Shown in pieces: positions 9,739-20,287 of a stretch of DNA of 64,000 bases. The stretch spans positions 1 through 64,000 of the forward strand of contig NZ_JMJJ01000008.1 in assembly GCF_000710035.2 (NCBI RefSeq). The letters run 5' to 3'. Position 1 is the stretch's first letter. Each line of letters opens with the position of its first letter. The notes beneath the pieces were generated by a model. The model did no database searches and was not told the origin of the DNA. It saw only the letters and a list, made by a program, of their open reading frames with translations. The translations under genes and the position numbers were made by a program. Source of the DNA: Pantoea ananatis LMG 2665. Its GTDB lineage: Bacteria > Pseudomonadota > Gammaproteobacteria > Enterobacterales > Enterobacteriaceae.

Positions 9739-10956
9739 TTACTTCTTCTGCTCGTTCAATGCACGAATACGTGAAGAGAGTGAGAACAGACGGATAAAGC
9801 CGCCGGCATGACGATGATCGTAAACTTCGTCTTCGCCGAAGGTTGCAAACTCTTCGGAATACAGGCTGTTGGCTGAACGCTTCTGCGTCGCCGTGGCCTG
9901 GCCTTTGTAGAGTTGCAGGACCACTTCACCGTTGACTTCTTCTGCCAGCGACTCTGCCGCCGCCTGGATAGACTTACGCAGCGGTGCAAACCAGCGACCA
10001 TCGTAAACCACATAGGACATTTCATGGCCCAGCTGCTCACGCCATTTGAAGCTGTCGCGATCCAGAACCAGTTGCTCAACCGCACGCAGTGCGTTAACCA
10101 TGATGGTGCCGCCGGGAGTTTCGTAACAGCCGCGTGATTTAATGCCCACCAGACGGTTTTCAACGATATCGATACGACCTACGCCGTGTTTAGCACCCAG
10201 CACGTTCAACTTTTCCAGACACTGGAACGGGCTCAGTTTCTCGCCGTTCACCGCGACAACGCGCCCTTTTTCAACGGTTACCGTCACGTCTTCAGGCTGA
10301 TCCGGGGCTTCCAGCGGATCAACGGTCCAGACCCAGCAATCTTTATTCGGCGCATTAGACGGGCTTTCCAGCACGCCGCCTTCGGTAGAAATATGCCAGG
10401 CGTTTTCATCACGGCTGTAGATTTTTTCCAGCGAAGCGGTGGTCGGGATATTGCGCTCTTTCAGATAATCCAGCAGCGCTTCACGTGAACGCAGGTTCCA
10501 TTCGCGCCATGGCGCAACCACTTTCAGCTGGGGTGCCAGCGCGGTATAGGTGGTTTCAAAACGTACCTGGTCATTCCCTTTACCGGTCGCACCGTGGCAC
10601 AGGGCATCAGCACCGACTTTCAGCGCCAGCTCAACCTGCGCTTTAGCGATGATAGGACGCGCCATGGAGGTGCCCAGTAGGTAAGTTCCTTCATACAGCG
10701 CACCGGTCTGCAGCACCGGATAAACGTAGTCGCTGATAAACTCTTCACGCAGATCAACCACGTGGCATTCTGATGCACCCGACTGCAGCGCTTTCTTCTC
10801 AACGCCTTCCAGATCGCTACGTTCCTGGCCGATATCAGCCACAAACGCGACCACTTCACAGCCGCCATAGTTTTCTTTCAGCCAGGGAATAATGGCGGAA
10901 GTATCCAGACCACCAGAGTAAGCCAGAACGATTTTTTTGATGTTTTGCGTTTGCAT
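9739..10956 (-). CDS. argG: Argininosuccinate synthase ArgG
   Basis: Joins citrulline and aspartate with ATP to give argininosuccinate. The 405 residues begin with the PP-loop motif AYSGGLDTS and contain the [13 protein letters not shown] motif. This is the roughly 400-residue form found inside arg operons; E. coli K-12 encodes a longer type at a separate locus. An AAGGA ribosome site precedes the ATG. It lies 24 bp after argB. Confidence 0.96.
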   Translation of the reverse strand: MQTQNIKKIVLAYSGGLDTSAIIPWLKENYGGCEVVAFVADIGQERSDLEGVEKKALQSGASECHVVDLREEFISDYVYPVLQTGALYEGTYLLGTSMARPIIAKAQVELALKVGADALCHGATGKGNDQVRFETTYTALAPQLKVVAPWREWNLRSREALLDYLKERNIPTTASLEKIYSRDENAWHISTEGGVLESPSNAPNKDCWVWTVDPLEAPDQPEDVTVTVEKGRVVAVNGEKLSPFQCLEKLNVLGAKHGVGRIDIVENRLVGIKSRGCYETPGGTIMVNALRAVEQLVLDRDSFKWREQLGHEMSYVVYDGRWFAPLRKSIQAAAESLAEEVNGEVVLQLYKGQATATQKRSANSLYSEEFATFGEDEVYDHRHAGGFIRLFSLSSRIRALNEQKK

Positions 10957-10980
10957 TTCGTAATCCTTGAATCTGAGTCG

Positions 10981-11757
10981 TTAAGCGAGAATCCGGGTGC
11001 CAATGGACACACCGTTAAAAAGGTCGGGCAGTTGCTCGGCATGACGCCAGCTGGCGATATCAACCGGGCGGCCCAGCGTGCGCGCAGCATCCAGCGCTGC
11101 GTTCACTTTAACAATCATGCCATCGGTGATGATGCCCTGCGCAATCAACTGTTCAGCTTTGTCAGCCGTCATCTCTGCAATGCGCTGGCCTTTGCCATCG
11201 AGAATGCCACTGACATCCGATAACAAGACTAAATCAGCACCCAGCGTTGATGCCAGCGCCGTGGCGGCCTGATCCGCATTGACGTTCATTAACTGGCCGT
11301 CATCGGTAATGCCAATTGAGCTGACAACAGGCATATAACCCGCCGCAAGCAATGTATTGACCAACGCGGGATTACCCGGCGTGGCGTGGCCCACATGACC
11401 GAGTGCTTCATCCAGCTGCGTGACATTAACCAGGCCTGCATCGCCCAGGCAAAGGCCTACCGCGTGAATGCCATATTTTTTCGCCCAGGCCAGCAGGGTT
11501 TTGTTCGCGGTACCCGCCAGTGCGCCGGTAATGATGTCGATCTGGTCGGCAGGCGTAACGCGTAAGCCGTTCTTTTTCTGCACCGGCAGCGCCAGTTTTT
11601 TCATCAGTTCATCGACCAGACAGCCGCCGCCGTGAACGACGATCAACGGGCGCTGATGCGCGGAGCGATAGGCCAGCAGCGCGTCAAATAAACGGGCCAG
11701 CGCTTCTTCGCTGTCTAACAGCACACCGCCCAGCTTGATAATCAATGGATTGGTCAT
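10981..11757 (-). CDS. argB: N-acetylglutamate kinase ArgB
   Basis: Phosphorylates N-acetylglutamate in the second step of arginine synthesis. The 258 residues equal E. coli ArgB and show the amino-acid-kinase motifs KLGG near the N-terminus, VVHGGG around residue 41 and the C-terminal GTRI segment. Second gene of argCBGH, 14 bp after argC. Confidence 0.97.
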   Translation of the reverse strand: MTNPLIIKLGGVLLDSEEALARLFDALLAYRSAHQRPLIVVHGGGCLVDELMKKLALPVQKKNGLRVTPADQIDIITGALAGTANKTLLAWAKKYGIHAVGLCLGDAGLVNVTQLDEALGHVGHATPGNPALVNTLLAAGYMPVVSSIGITDDGQLMNVNADQAATALASTLGADLVLLSDVSGILDGKGQRIAEMTADKAEQLIAQGIITDGMIVKVNAALDAARTLGRPVDIASWRHAEQLPDLFNGVSIGTRILA

Positions 11758-11771
11758 GGTTTACTCGTCCG

Positions 11772-12776
11772 TTAAATCAGTGACTGCGTTTCAGGGAAAC
11801 CGAAACGAATATTAAGGCACTGCACCGCCTGGGAGGCCGCGCCTTTGAGCAGGTTATCTTCTGCAGCCACCACAATCAGGTGTTCGCCCTGAACGGCGAA
11901 CCCGATATCGCAGTAGGGTAGCCCGACAACCGCTTTCAGAGCCGGCACGCCCTGTTCGTACACGCGTACCAGCGGCTTATCGTGGTAGGCGTTATGAAAA
12001 GCTTCAGCAACATCATCACGGCTTACGCCAGCCTTCAGGCGGCAGGTAACGGTCGCCAGAATCCCACGCGGAAAACTGCCCAGGTGCGGGGTGAAAATCA
12101 CCGGCGTTCCCAGGTGCGCCACAATCTCAGGATGATGACGATGATTAAAGATACCGTAAGGTTGCAGGCTGACTTCGCAGAAGCTGGTGCCGACATTCGC
12201 TTTGCGCCCCGCCCCACTCACGCCGCTGGTGGCGTTAATTACCGGCCACTGCGCGTCATTCAGCAAACCCGCATCTAACACGGGCTTCAACGCCAGCTGG
12301 GAGGCAGTGGGATAGCAGCCCGGTACGGCCACCAGCTGTGCTTCTTTAATTTTTTCCTGCTGGAACTCAGCAAGACCGTAAACGGCTTTATCCAGCCAGT
12401 CACCGTGCTGATGCGTAAAGCCATAAAACTGGGTGTAAAAATCGCCATCGTTGACGCGAAACGCGCCTGACAGATCGAACACCACACAACCGGCTTTAAG
12501 AAATTCAGGGGCCAGGTCATGGCTGACTTCGTGGGCGGTCGCCAGAAACACCACATCCACTTTGTCTGCCCATTCGGCGGCATCACTCAACGGCTGCAGC
12601 GGCAAATCCACCACGCCTTTCAGCTGTGGATGAAGATCGGACAGACGCTTGCCCGCATCGGGACTTTGCGCAGATACCGCCAAAGCGGTTATGTTGATAT
12701 GTGGATGGCGATTAAGGAAGGTGGCAAGCTCTACGCCAGCGTAACCACTGGCACCAACGATCAGCGTATTCAACAT
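11772..12776 (-). CDS. argC: N-acetyl-gamma-glutamyl-phosphate reductase ArgC
   Basis: NADPH-dependent reduction of N-acetylglutamyl phosphate to the semialdehyde. The 334-residue product starts [14 protein letters not shown] (Rossmann motif) and has the catalytic cysteine in VPGCYPTA. The frame is open 32 codons further upstream, but the ATG at 12776 gives exactly the E. coli length. First gene of argCBGH, divergent from argE. Confidence 0.97.
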   Translation of the reverse strand: MLNTLIVGASGYAGVELATFLNRHPHINITALAVSAQSPDAGKRLSDLHPQLKGVVDLPLQPLSDAAEWADKVDVVFLATAHEVSHDLAPEFLKAGCVVFDLSGAFRVNDGDFYTQFYGFTHQHGDWLDKAVYGLAEFQQEKIKEAQLVAVPGCYPTASQLALKPVLDAGLLNDAQWPVINATSGVSGAGRKANVGTSFCEVSLQPYGIFNHRHHPEIVAHLGTPVIFTPHLGSFPRGILATVTCRLKAGVSRDDVAEAFHNAYHDKPLVRVYEQGVPALKAVVGLPYCDIGFAVQGEHLIVVAAEDNLLKGAASQAVQCLNIRFGFPETQSLI

Positions 12777-12880
12777 CAGGCTGTATACCTTTATTACAGT
12801 CACACGTTCCGGGTCGCGGCCTTGCCCCGTTGCCCACGATGTCGTTTGCAGCGATTTAAGGTTCACATGCACACGACGTT

Positions 12881-12923
12881 AATGTATTTTTATTCACTAT
12901 TAATGCATGAATATTGATACATC
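12881..12923. promoter_or_regulatory. ARG boxes (ArgR operator) between argC and argE
   Basis: Two imperfect palindromes with cores TGTATTTTTATTCA (12883-12896) and TGAATATTGATACA (12908-12921) match the ARG box consensus TGAATwwwwATTCA. Their positions and spacing agree with the E. coli argECBH control region, where arginine-bound ArgR represses both directions. Confidence 0.88.
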
Positions 12924-12944
12924 CTAACTCAAGGACCGTCAACA

Positions 12945-14093
12945 GTGAAGACAAAATTACCGCCTTTTATCGAACTATACCGCCAGTTGATCGCTACGCC
13001 GTCAATCAGCGCAACCGATGCCGCACTCGATCAGAGCAATGAAACTTTAATCAATTTACTGGCTGGCTGGTTCCGCGACCTGGGTTTTGCTGTGGAAGTA
13101 CAGCCCGTACCCGGAACACGTCATAAATTTAATATGCTGGCGCGCACCGGGAACGGCGCGGGCGGCCTGCTGCTTGCCGGGCATACCGATACCGTTCCGT
13201 TCGATGATGGTCGCTGGACTCGCGATCCCTTTACCCTGACCGAACATGACAATAAGCTGTACGGTCTGGGCACCGCCGATATGAAAGGCTTCTTTGCGTT
13301 TATTTTGGACACGCTACGTGATGTGGATGTGACAACCCTGAGTAAGCCGCTGTACATTTTGGCGACCGCCGATGAAGAAACCACGATGGCAGGGGCGAAA
13401 TATTTTGCAGAGTCCACCCAGCTTCGCCCCGACTGCGCCATTATTGGCGAACCGACCTCGCTAAAGCCGGTGCGGGCGCACAAAGGCCATATATCTAATG
13501 CGATTCGTATTCAGGGACAATCGGGCCACTCCAGCGATCCCGGACGCGGCGTCAATGCCATTGAGCTAATGCATGAGTCGATTACCGAACTCATGCAGTT
13601 GCGTAACACACTCAAATCACGCTACCACCACGATGGCTTTGCCATCCCCTATCCGACCATGAACTTTGGTCATATTCACGGCGGCGATGCGGCAAACCGT
13701 ATCTGTGCCTGCTGCGAATTGCATATGGATATCCGGCCCCTGCCGGGCCTTACGCTGAGCGATCTCGACGGGCTGCTAAATGAAGCACTGGCACCGGTAA
13801 GCGAACGCTGGCCGGGACGGATCACCATTGAAGAACTGCATCCACCGATTCCCGGCTACGAGTGCCCCGCTGATCATGAACTGGTTAAAGTGGTAGAAAC
13901 GCTGCTGGGGATTCAGACGGAAGTGGTGAATTACTGCACTGAAGCGCCTTTTATTCAGCAACTCTGCCCAACCCTGGTACTGGGCCCAGGATCGATCAAT
14001 CAGGCGCACCAGCCAGACGAGTTTATCGATACCGCATTTATTAAGCCTACCCGTGCGCTGATAAGCCAGGTTGTGCAGCATTTCTGTCACTAA
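12945..14093 (+). CDS. argE: Acetylornithine deacetylase ArgE
   Basis: M20-family zinc peptidase that removes the acetyl group from N-acetylornithine. The 382 residues carry the metal-binding motifs [11 protein letters not shown] and GTADMKGF and the catalytic TADEETT. The start is GTG at 12945, shortly after AAGGA, and aligns with the E. coli N-terminus. Divergent from argCBGH. Confidence 0.96.
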   Translation: MKTKLPPFIELYRQLIATPSISATDAALDQSNETLINLLAGWFRDLGFAVEVQPVPGTRHKFNMLARTGNGAGGLLLAGHTDTVPFDDGRWTRDPFTLTEHDNKLYGLGTADMKGFFAFILDTLRDVDVTTLSKPLYILATADEETTMAGAKYFAESTQLRPDCAIIGEPTSLKPVRAHKGHISNAIRIQGQSGHSSDPGRGVNAIELMHESITELMQLRNTLKSRYHHDGFAIPYPTMNFGHIHGGDAANRICACCELHMDIRPLPGLTLSDLDGLLNEALAPVSERWPGRITIEELHPPIPGYECPADHELVKVVETLLGIQTEVVNYCTEAPFIQQLCPTLVLGPGSINQAHQPDEFIDTAFIKPTRALISQVVQHFCH

Positions 14094-14443
14094 TTATCAT
14101 TAATCGGGGCATTTCACTGAATTAACAGCAAAATGCCCCGCCATTCTGCGGGATTTGATAATAAGAATAACTTATCCCGCTTCTCCCCTATCAAATTCCA
14201 TGAATTTCCAGCAGTTAGCTGCATGTTTCCTTCACTTTAAGTCAATTGACGAACGGATGATTACGTGGCTAGATAAAAGACGATGTTATACCTACGGGGC
14301 AATCATCCCACTTTATTCAGCTTGCGACAGGCAGCAACTGAAGAACCTCGGGCAGTACCGAGAGGACAACGTTGCTGGCTTTTGTGCTGCCTGAAAAGAC
14401 CGGGTATAGAGGTTTATCAAGACGATAAGGGTGTCAGGGTCAC
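14094..14443 (+). promoter_or_regulatory. argE-ppc gap with candidate ppc promoter
   Basis: A 350-bp non-coding stretch. An inverted repeat CGGGGCATTT/AAATGCCCCG follows argE but lacks a T-run. Before ppc, TTGTGC (14382-14387), 17-bp spacer and TATAGA (14405-14410) form a reasonable sigma-70 promoter. Inverted repeats CAGGCAGCA/TGCTGCCTG (14328-14336 and 14385-14393) overlap its -35. A 79-codon open frame here has no coding features. Confidence 0.5.
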
Positions 14444-17092
14444 ATGAACGAACAATATTCCGCAATGCGAAGTAATGTCAGTATGCTCGGCAAACTGCTC
14501 GGGGATACGATTAAGGATGCGCTGGGAGAGAACATCCTGGACCAGGTGGAAACCATCCGTAAGCTGTCTAAATCATCCCGTGCTGGCAATGACACGCATC
14601 GTAAGGCGTTGCTGAATACGCTGCAGAACCTGTCAAATGACGAGTTGTTGCCCGTCGCACGTGCTTTCAGTCAGTTCCTGAACCTCACTAACGTGGCTGA
14701 GCAGTATCAAACCATTTCCCGCAGCGGCGATGGCGCGAATCATCCCGAGTTGTTAAAAAAGACCTTCGAAACGCTCAAACAAAACAATCTTAGTGAAAGT
14801 GCTATTCACGCGGCGATTGAATCCCTTTCGCTGGAACTGGTGTTGACCGCCCATCCCACAGAAATTACGCGTCGTACGCTGATTCATAAACTGGGCGAAG
14901 TTAACAGCTGTCTTGAACAGCTCGATCACAGCGATATTTCTGACTACGAGCGTAACCAGATTATGCGCCGCCTGCGCCAACTGGTCGCTCAGGCCTGGCA
15001 TACGGATGAGATCCGTAAATACCGTCCTACGCCCGTGGATGAAGCCAAATGGGGCTTTGCCGTCGTTGAAAACAGCCTGTGGGAAGGCGTACCTGCGTTT
15101 CTGCGTGAGCTGAATGAACAGGTAGAAGAGACGTTTGGCATTAAGCTGCCGGTCGATTTCGTTCCGGTGCAGTTTACCTCCTGGATGGGCGGTGACCGTG
15201 ACGGCAACCCCAATGTCACGGCCTCCATCACCCGCCACGTCATGCAGCTCAGCCGCTGGAAAGCCACCGACCTGTTCCTGCGTGACATTGGCGTACTGAT
15301 TTCAGAACTGTCGATGTCTGAATGCAGCCAGGAAGTGGCCGATCTCAGTGGCGATCCTGAAGCGCTCGAACCTTATCGCGTGATTTTGAAGCGTCTGCGC
15401 AGCCAGCTAATGAGCACGCAGGCTTATCTGGAACGTCGCCTCAAAGGCGAACGTTTACCACGTCCGGCTGACCTACTGGTCTCTAACGCTCAGCTTTGGG
15501 ACCCGCTGTATGCGATCTATCAATCCCTGCAGCAGTGTGGCATGAGCATCATTGCCAACGGCCAACTGCTGGATACGCTGCGCCGCGTCAAATGCTTCGG
15601 CGTGCCGCTGGTCCGCATTGATGTTCGTCAGGAAAGCACCCGTCACACCGAAGCCATTGCAGAGATTACCCGCTACCTTGGGCTGGGCGATTATGAGAGC
15701 TGGTCAGAAGCCGACAAGCAAGCGTTCCTCATCCGCGAGCTGAACTCTAAGCGCCCTTTACTGCCGCGCAGCTGGGAACCGAGCGATGAAACCCGCGAAG
15801 TGCTGGAAACCTGCAAAGTGGTAGCGGAAGCGCCTCAGGGCTCTATCGCCGCCTATGTGATTTCGATGGCAAAAACGCCGTCGGATGTGCTGGCCGTCCA
15901 CCTGTTACTGAAAGAAGCCGGTATACCTTTTGCGATGCCGGTTGCACCGCTGTTTGAAACGCTTGATGACCTCAACAATGCCAACGATGTGATGAGCAAG
16001 TTGCTCAACATTGACTGGTATCGCGGCTTTATTCAGGGCAAACAGATGGTCATGATTGGCTATTCCGACTCGGCGAAAGATGCCGGCGTCATGGCGGCCA
16101 GTTGGGCGCAGTATCAGGCGCAGGATGCGCTGATTAAAACCTGCGAAAAAGCCGGAGTGTCACTGACCTTGTTCCACGGACGTGGCGGTACTATCGGTCG
16201 CGGCGGCGCGCCGGCACATGCTGCGCTGCTGTCTCAGCCGCCAGGCAGCCTGAAGGGCGGCCTGCGCGTTACCGAGCAGGGCGAAATGATCCGCTTTAAA
16301 TACGGTTTACCGGAAGTGACTATCGCCAGCCTGTCGCTCTATACCGGTGCGATACTGGAAGCTAACCTGATGCCACCGCCGGAACCTAGACCGGAATGGC
16401 GCAGTATTATGAATCAGCTTTCTGCGGATTCCTGTGCCATGTACCGGGGCTACGTGCGCGAAAACGCCGACTTTGTGCCCTACTTCCGTTCAGCCACCCC
16501 AGAGCAGGAACTGGGCAAGCTGCCACTGGGTTCACGCCCGGCCAAACGCCGTCCTACCGGCGGTGTGGAATCCCTGCGCGCCATTCCCTGGATCTTCGCC
16601 TGGACCCAAAACCGTCTGATGCTCCCGGCATGGCTGGGTGCAGGTGCGGCGCTGCAGCAGGCGATGCTGGCAGGCCATCAGGATCAGCTCGAAGCGATGT
16701 GTCGCGACTGGCCGTTTTTCTCAACCCGCCTCGGTATGCTGGAGATGGTGTTCTCTAAAGCAGACCTGTGGCTGGCGGAATATTACGACCAACGGCTAGT
16801 GGATAAATCCTTGTGGCCATTAGGTCAACAGCTGCGTGACCAGCTGGATGCCGATATCAAAGCCGTGCTGACCATCGCCAACGATTCACACCTGATGGCG
16901 GATCAGCCGTGGATTGCCGAATCCATTGCCCTGCGCAACGTGTATACCGATCCCCTGAACGTACTGCAGGCTGAACTGCTTCACCGTTCACGTGCTCAAG
17001 AAGCTCGCGGTGACGAACCGGATGCGCGCGTCGAACAGGCGCTGATGGTGACGATTGCCGGTGTCGCTGCTGGCATGCGTAACACGGGTTAA
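14444..17092 (+). CDS. ppc: Phosphoenolpyruvate carboxylase Ppc
   Basis: Makes oxaloacetate from PEP and bicarbonate to refill the TCA cycle. The 882 residues match E. coli Ppc in length. Visible are the catalytic histidine motif [22 protein letters not shown], the catalytic glycine loop [12 protein letters not shown] and the terminal MRNTG. It follows argE as in E. coli, and a hairpin lies just downstream. Confidence 0.98.
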   Translation: MNEQYSAMRSNVSMLGKLLGDTIKDALGENILDQVETIRKLSKSSRAGNDTHRKALLNTLQNLSNDELLPVARAFSQFLNLTNVAEQYQTISRSGDGANHPELLKKTFETLKQNNLSESAIHAAIESLSLELVLTAHPTEITRRTLIHKLGEVNSCLEQLDHSDISDYERNQIMRRLRQLVAQAWHTDEIRKYRPTPVDEAKWGFAVVENSLWEGVPAFLRELNEQVEETFGIKLPVDFVPVQFTSWMGGDRDGNPNVTASITRHVMQLSRWKATDLFLRDIGVLISELSMSECSQEVADLSGDPEALEPYRVILKRLRSQLMSTQAYLERRLKGERLPRPADLLVSNAQLWDPLYAIYQSLQQCGMSIIANGQLLDTLRRVKCFGVPLVRIDVRQESTRHTEAIAEITRYLGLGDYESWSEADKQAFLIRELNSKRPLLPRSWEPSDETREVLETCKVVAEAPQGSIAAYVISMAKTPSDVLAVHLLLKEAGIPFAMPVAPLFETLDDLNNANDVMSKLLNIDWYRGFIQGKQMVMIGYSDSAKDAGVMAASWAQYQAQDALIKTCEKAGVSLTLFHGRGGTIGRGGAPAHAALLSQPPGSLKGGLRVTEQGEMIRFKYGLPEVTIASLSLYTGAILEANLMPPPEPRPEWRSIMNQLSADSCAMYRGYVRENADFVPYFRSATPEQELGKLPLGSRPAKRRPTGGVESLRAIPWIFAWTQNRLMLPAWLGAGAALQQAMLAGHQDQLEAMCRDWPFFSTRLGMLEMVFSKADLWLAEYYDQRLVDKSLWPLGQQLRDQLDADIKAVLTIANDSHLMADQPWIAESIALRNVYTDPLNVLQAELLHRSRAQEARGDEPDARVEQALMVTIAGVAAGMRNTG

Positions 17093-17105
17093 GTCCATTC
17101 TCGTC

Positions 17106-17137
17106 AGGACGGTCCGCTCAGCCTGTGCGGCCGTCCT
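17106..17137 (+). terminator. Hairpin after ppc, probable terminator
   Basis: Stem AGGACGG/CCGTCCT extended by CCGC/GCGG. Only a short T tract follows, so termination may be partial. Confidence 0.55.
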
Positions 17138-17346
17138 TAACCCACCCTCGCTCGGGTGAGTTTGCCCGTCTCAAATACGCACCCTCTGATGATTGCCTGC
17201 TGTTTTATCTAATGTTTTACCCCTTCACCTACAGCGTCCTTGAGACCATTTCATCTGGTCAAGTGCATTACCTTAGAAATTATTACAGTTTGATTACAGT
17301 TAGCCTATAAACCTTATGCCTTTGTGGTCGTTACTCTTTATACGGG

Positions 17347-17373
17347 TCAAAAAACACCCGGATTGTTCGATAA
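17347..17373 (+). promoter_or_regulatory. Candidate sigma-28 (FliA) promoter of the chemoreceptor
   Basis: TCAAAAAA (17347-17354), an 11-bp spacer and TTCGATAA (17366-17373) resemble the flagellar consensus TAAAGTTT-N11-GCCGATAA in spacing and -10. The -35 match is weak. Flagellar control is expected for chemoreceptor genes. The remainder of the 362-bp ppc-receptor gap shows nothing else clear. Confidence 0.4.
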
Positions 17374-17454
17374 AAAGCCACACACTGATTCACAAACCAC
17401 ACTGACAGAAGGCAGTGAGGCCTTCGTGCTTATCATTAACATCAGGGTAACAGT

Positions 17455-19089
17455 ATGAATAACATCAGAATAGGAATACGGCTCGTGGCGGCTTTTGGCT
17501 TCATGGGCATGCTTGTCATTTTCATGGTCCTGATCGGTATTACCAAAACACGTTCTCTGGCCGACGCTAACAGTGAGATCGCCGGGGGCCTTTACGCCAA
17601 GGCATCCGAATCGGCCATGCTGTCATTTTATGCGCAAGATATGAGTCGTCTGGCGCGCATTGCCGTACTCCAGCCGGATCCGGCAAAAACAGAAAAAGCG
17701 CTTAACAGCTATCAGCAGGTCAGAAGCCAGGCCGACAGCCTGATGCAGGTGCTGGATAAAGAGGTTGCCTCCGTCACTGGCAGACAACTTTTTTCCAACA
17801 TCCAGTCTCACGCGGCGCTTTTTCTGCCGCTAATGGATAAGGTCGTTGCACTTGCTCAGCAAGGTAAAAAAGAGGAGGCCGACCAGCTGTTACAGGCCTC
17901 GGGAGACAACATTCAAACGGGCTATATAGCCTCCCTTCAGGCATTAAAAGATCACCAGGAAGCGCGGATGCAGGTTGCAGAGCAAACTTCCCATAGCGAT
18001 CGAACCAATGCGTTGCGTTTACTGGCGGGCGCCGGTGCCGTTGCGCTATTTCTGGCGGGATTGTCTGCCTGGCTTATTACGCGCAGCATCACCCGGCCCC
18101 TTAATCAGGCCCTGATTGCCGCACAGCGCGTGGCAAAAGGTGACCTCAGCGAGCCTGTGCAGGTCACTCACACCGATGAAACCGGCAAACTGCTGGTGGC
18201 AATCCGGGAGATGCAGGAGGCACTGGTTCAAACGGTCAGCCTGGTGAGATCCAATGCGGAAAGCGTCGCCTCTGCCAGTAGTCAGATAGCGCAGGGAAAT
18301 GCCGACCTGTCACAGAGAACCGAAGAGCAGGCCAGCGCGCTGGAGCAGACGGCAGCCACCATGACGCAGCTTGGCATGACGGTGAAAAATAACGCCAGCA
18401 ATGCGCAGCAGGCCAGTCAGCTTGCGGTCAATGTGCGTAATGTCGCCAACGAAGGCAATGATGCCACGGCAGCGATTACCAGCACGATGCGCACCATTAA
18501 AGACAGCTCAGGGAAAATCGCCGACATCACCGCCGTCATTGACAGTATTGCCTTCCAGACCAATATTCTCGCGCTGAACGCAGCAGTAGAAGCCGCGCGC
18601 GCGGGCGAACACGGTAAAGGTTTTGCGGTGGTTGCCAGCGAGGTCAGAACCCTGGCGCAACGTAGCAGCACGGCCGCAGGTGAAATTCGCCAGTTAATTG
18701 ACGCCAACGCCCGCAGCGTGGGGCAAGGTGACGAACTGGTTGCACATGCCACCGCGACGATGCAGAGCATCGTCACGGCTGTGGGTCACCTGAGTGATAC
18801 CGTTGAGGAAATTACCTCAGCCAGCGCCGAGCAGGCCAGAGGCGTAGAACAGGTGGGCATCGCGGTAACCGAGATGGACAGCGCCACACAGCAAAACGCC
18901 GCATTAGTGGAAGAATCCGCCTCGGCCGCGAACAGCCTCCGGGAACAGGCACGACAGCTGCTGCAGGCGGTCTCAGTCTTTCGCTTTAATAACACGACAC
19001 AGCAGGTGGATAGCGTACCGACGCTCAAAAACCCCTCGCGAGTGAAACCGGCTCAACCCTTGACCCATGAAGGCTGGACACATTTTTAA
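17455..19089 (+). CDS. Methyl-accepting chemotaxis protein
   Basis: Transmembrane chemoreceptor that signals to CheA/CheW. In 544 residues I see TM1 (about 8-30), a roughly 155-residue periplasmic four-helix-type sensor domain, TM2 (about 187-208), a HAMP domain (209-262) and the cytoplasmic signalling domain with the conserved tip [20 protein letters not shown] (365-384). Glutamine/glutamate pairs around 291-300 look like methylation sites. The C-terminus ends GWTHF, not the NWETF tether for CheR/CheB of E. coli Tsr and Tar. The ligand cannot be told from sequence. It lies alone between ppc and metF, unlike E. coli. Confidence 0.93.
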   Translation: MNNIRIGIRLVAAFGFMGMLVIFMVLIGITKTRSLADANSEIAGGLYAKASESAMLSFYAQDMSRLARIAVLQPDPAKTEKALNSYQQVRSQADSLMQVLDKEVASVTGRQLFSNIQSHAALFLPLMDKVVALAQQGKKEEADQLLQASGDNIQTGYIASLQALKDHQEARMQVAEQTSHSDRTNALRLLAGAGAVALFLAGLSAWLITRSITRPLNQALIAAQRVAKGDLSEPVQVTHTDETGKLLVAIREMQEALVQTVSLVRSNAESVASASSQIAQGNADLSQRTEEQASALEQTAATMTQLGMTVKNNASNAQQASQLAVNVRNVANEGNDATAAITSTMRTIKDSSGKIADITAVIDSIAFQTNILALNAAVEAARAGEHGKGFAVVASEVRTLAQRSSTAAGEIRQLIDANARSVGQGDELVAHATATMQSIVTAVGHLSDTVEEITSASAEQARGVEQVGIAVTEMDSATQQNAALVEESASAANSLREQARQLLQAVSVFRFNNTTQQVDSVPTLKNPSRVKPAQPLTHEGWTHF

Positions 19090-19146
19090 TGCGTGGCACA
19101 TCAGGCTGCTGTCAGCCCTGTATATGCAATGGATGAGACATTCAGA

Positions 19147-19172
19147 ACCGACGCGGACACGTCGGTTTTTTT
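19147..19172 (+). terminator. Terminator after the chemoreceptor gene
   Basis: Stem ACCGACG/CGTCGGT with a CGGACA loop followed by a run of T, 58 bp after the stop. Confidence 0.9.
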
Positions 19173-19182
19173 ATGGCCATCT

Positions 19183-20109
<927 letters not shown>

Positions 20110-20118
20110 TTAACCTGT

Positions 20119-20150
20119 AAACATCTATACGTTTAGACGTCCAGACACTC
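20119..20150. promoter_or_regulatory. MetJ operator (met boxes) of metF
   Basis: Four tandem 8-mers, AAACATCT ATACGTTT AGACGTCC AGACACTC, approximate the met box consensus AGACGTCT in one register. MetJ with SAM should bind here and repress metF. Confidence 0.85.
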
Positions 20151-20256
20151 AAAGTGAACCATTTTCCCACAAGCGTCAACTGATAAATCATCCCAGGAAG
20201 TGACAAATATTGAGTCGATGTGAAAGGGCTTTTTATATGAGGATGTTAGGGCAGGA

Positions 20257-20274
20257 CAGGCGCCGAAGCGCCTG
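20257..20274 (-). terminator. Hairpin after metBL
   Basis: On the minus strand a stem CAGGCGC/GCGCCTG is closed by a TTCG tetraloop, 14 bp beyond the metL stop. Little T-run follows, so it may terminate weakly or protect the 3' end. Confidence 0.5.
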
Positions 20275-20287
20275 GAGAAAAGCAACG

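Noticed and set aside
14155..14394. 79-codon ORF between argE and ppc
   Set aside because: No ribosome site, no known domain, and it overlaps the ppc promoter and inverted repeats.
17125..17310. 61-codon ORF after ppc
   Set aside because: Starts in the ppc terminator hairpin and has no coding features.
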